Shown here: in pieces, positions 3,941-5,600 of the stretch
Position numbering within the stretch: the stretch's first letter is position 1
Layout: each line of letters starts with the position of its first letter
Source of the DNA: Gammaproteobacteria bacterium
GTDB lineage: Bacteria > Pseudomonadota > Gammaproteobacteria > UBA7966
Direction of reading: 5' to 3'
DNA length: 5,600 bases
Assembly (NCBI GenBank): GCA_003485715.1
Contig: DNIF01000185.1
Location: forward strand, 1 to 5,600
The notes under the pieces: model-generated
What the model saw: the letters and a program-made list of their open reading frames with translations, nothing else
The model's database searches: none
Told to the model about the DNA's origin: nothing
Translations under genes and position numbers: made by a program

Positions 3941-5600
3941 ATGCAGAACCTCTGGCGCCAGCCCGGCTTCGCCCGCCTGAACCTGGTCTCCTTCCTGAAT
4001 GCCTGGGTGGCGCTCGGGCACATGATCACGGTGCAGAACACCATCTTCGCCGTCTACGATGGCCCGCAGCAGGTCGCCCTGACGGGCCTCGTCAGCGTCA
4101 TCGTGCTGCTGCCCTACGTGTTCATGATGGGGCCAGCCGGACGTTGGTCGGACACCCTCCCGAAGGGCCGGGTCCTGCGGGTGGCGGCCGCCGTCGGTAT
4201 CGGCCTGATGGCGCTCATTACGGTCGCCTATGCGCTCGGCTGGTTCTGGGTCGCCCTCGCACTGATGCTGCCGCTCGCCATCCAGACGGCCGTGTTCGCC
4301 CCGGCGCGCTTCGGCTATCTGCGGGAAGGCGTGCCGACAGAGCAGCTCACTCGCGGCAACGGCGTGCTTCAGGCCGTCATCGTCGTCGCGATGCTGGTGA
4401 CCATGTTCGTACATGCCCTGCTCTTCGATCTGCTTTGGGCCGGAAGAACGGCCGCGTCTCCCGGCGAGGTCATCGCCTGGATGACCCCGATCGGCGCCAT
4501 CCTGCTGACCATCATGCTGCTCGAGTGGTGGATCGCGCGGCCGCTGGAGCGCATGGGGCAGGGCGCAGCCAGCGCACAGATCGGGATCTCCGGGATGGCT
4601 GTCGTGCGCGAGGGCATGGCACGCCTGTTCGGCGACCCGGTCATCCTCGGTTGCACGTTCGGACTCGCGGCCTTCTGGGCCTTGGCCCAAGGCCTGGTCG
4701 CCGTCTATCCGAGCTGGGCGGAAGACAACCTCGGCGTAACTCACGTCACCCAGGTCCAGCTCACCGTGGCCTCCTCCGGGCTTGGCGTGGTTATCGGATC
4801 CTTCCTGGCGGGGCGCTTCGCCCTCCCGGGGCGAGTCCCCACAGGCCTCGTACCCGTGGGTGCGGCCGGTATCGCCCTGTGTCTGGCCGGCCTGCCGCTG
4901 TTGACGACCCCAATCGGGCAGATCCTGCTCTTCACCGGGCTCGGCACCTTCGGCGGCTTGCTCGTGGTGCCGCTCGAGACGCTCATCCAGCTCCAGGCCG
5001 TACCGGCGCGCCTCGGCCTCACCCTCGCCGCCAGCAACGTGGTGCGCAACTTCGTGATGATCGGCCTGCTCTGCGCGACCATGGGGGCTGCGCTGACCGG
5101 ACTCGATGCGCGCTGGCTGCTTGGTGCCCTGATGGTCATTGCCGTAGCAGGCCTCGTCGCCGCGCTGCGGGCCCTGCCGCATGCCCTCATCACGCTGCTG
5201 CTGCAACTGGCCTTCGGGCTCCGTTACCGGCTCCAGGTCCTCGGTCACGAACTCGTACCGAAGCAGGGTGGGGTGCTGCTGCTCGGCAATCATGTGACCT
5301 GGATCGACTGGGCCCTGATCTGGCTCTCCAGCCCGCGCCCGGTACGCTTCGTGATGAGCCGCCCGCTGTACCGGCGCTGGTACTGGCACTGGATCCTGAA
5401 GCTGGCGCGCGTGCTGCCGATCTCGCCGCAGGGGGCGCATGGCAGCATGCGGCTCATCGCCGAATGTCTCGAACGTGGCGAGGTGGTTTGCGTCTTCCCG
5501 GAAGGCACGCTGTCGCGGCACGGTCAGCTCAATCCACTGCGACCGGGCTTCCAGCGCACACTCGACCTCATCGCACCGGGGGCCGAGGTGCAGGTCGTGC
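3941..5600 (+). CDS. LplT-like MFS flippase fused to PlsC-type acyltransferase (3' end outside window; probable Aas-type fusion)
   Basis: Inner-membrane fusion protein, 553 residues visible and still open at the window end. Residues 1 to about 410 form an MFS domain with many hydrophobic spans. It carries a motif-A-like loop GPAGRWSDTLPKGR (64-77), the segment FGYLREGVP followed by RGNGVLQA (124-145), and VPLETLIQ...LAASNVVRNF (343-371). These resemble LplT lysophospholipid flippases. From about residue 425 a glycerolipid acyltransferase domain begins. The catalytic NHVTWID (450-456) has the HX4D pair His451/Asp456, and FPEGTLSR (519-526) is the acyl-acceptor phosphate motif. In E. coli, lplT and aas are separate adjacent genes, and Aas itself joins PlsC to an AMP-forming acyl-ACP synthetase. 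Here flippase and acyltransferase are one polypeptide, and a synthetase domain probably follows beyond 5600. The inferred role is retrieval and re-acylation of lysophosphatidylethanolamine. Start ATG 3941 has a good ribosome site. Confidence 0.9.
   Translation, partial: MQNLWRQPGFARLNLVSFLNAWVALGHMITVQNTIFAVYDGPQQVALTGLVSVIVLLPYVFMMGPAGRWSDTLPKGRVLRVAAAVGIGLMALITVAYALGWFWVALALMLPLAIQTAVFAPARFGYLREGVPTEQLTRGNGVLQAVIVVAMLVTMFVHALLFDLLWAGRTAASPGEVIAWMTPIGAILLTIMLLEWWIARPLERMGQGAASAQIGISGMAVVREGMARLFGDPVILGCTFGLAAFWALAQGLVAVYPSWAEDNLGVTHVTQVQLTVASSGLGVVIGSFLAGRFALPGRVPTGLVPVGAAGIALCLAGLPLLTTPIGQILLFTGLGTFGGLLVVPLETLIQLQAVPARLGLTLAASNVVRNFVMIGLLCATMGAALTGLDARWLLGALMVIAVAGLVAALRALPHALITLLLQLAFGLRYRLQVLGHELVPKQGGVLLLGNHVTWIDWALIWLSSPRPVRFVMSRPLYRRWYWHWILKLARVLPISPQGAHGSMRLIAECLERGEVVCVFPEGTLSRHGQLNPLRPGFQRTLDLIAPGAEVQVV

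Noticed and set aside
3893..5521. 542-codon open frame on the - strand opposite the flippase-acyltransferase gene
   Set aside because: Its product is Gln/Glu/His/Gly/Arg-rich without any recognisable domain, and the + strand frame has clear MFS and PlsC motifs. Long antisense frames are common in GC-rich genes.

Overview
The window is GC-rich chromosomal DNA (about two-thirds G+C by eye) with tightly packed genes. It most likely comes from a gammaproteobacterium. The reasons are the mtnB-mtnD-mtnC gene order, the LplT/Aas-type lipid-remodelling gene and a proteobacterial dispersed hairpin repeat. I cannot name a genus. I see no rRNA, tRNA, CRISPR array, transposase or phage gene.

Left part (1-2673, all + strand). 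The window opens inside the 3' half of a DHA2-like major facilitator (MFS) permease, whose stop codon overlaps the start of mtnB (ATGA). mtnB is followed, after a 146-bp gap, by mtnD and then mtnC; the last two overlap by one base (TGATG). MtnB, MtnC and MtnD catalyse consecutive steps of the methionine salvage pathway. MtnB dehydrates methylthioribulose-1-phosphate, MtnC enolises and dephosphorylates the diketone product, and MtnD (acireductone dioxygenase) oxidises the acireductone to the keto acid of methionine plus formate. The earlier enzymes (MtnP/MtnN, MtnA/MtnK) and the final transaminase are not in the window.

Middle (2674-2824). This is a convergent intergenic region. It holds a dispersed hairpin repeat, whose right arm continues into a short degenerate tandem array with an 18-bp period.

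Right part. A class I SAM-dependent methyltransferase of unknown substrate lies on the - strand (2825-3763). A 177-bp divergent spacer with small palindromic elements follows. The last gene (3941 to beyond 5600, + strand) encodes a fusion of an LplT-like MFS lysophospholipid flippase and a PlsC-type acyltransferase. It runs off the window and probably continues into an Aas-type acyl-ACP synthetase domain.

Nothing here is convincingly a new system. The points most worth a second look are the permease translationally coupled to mtnB, the fused flippase-acyltransferase, and the 18-bp repeat array growing out of the hairpin repeat.
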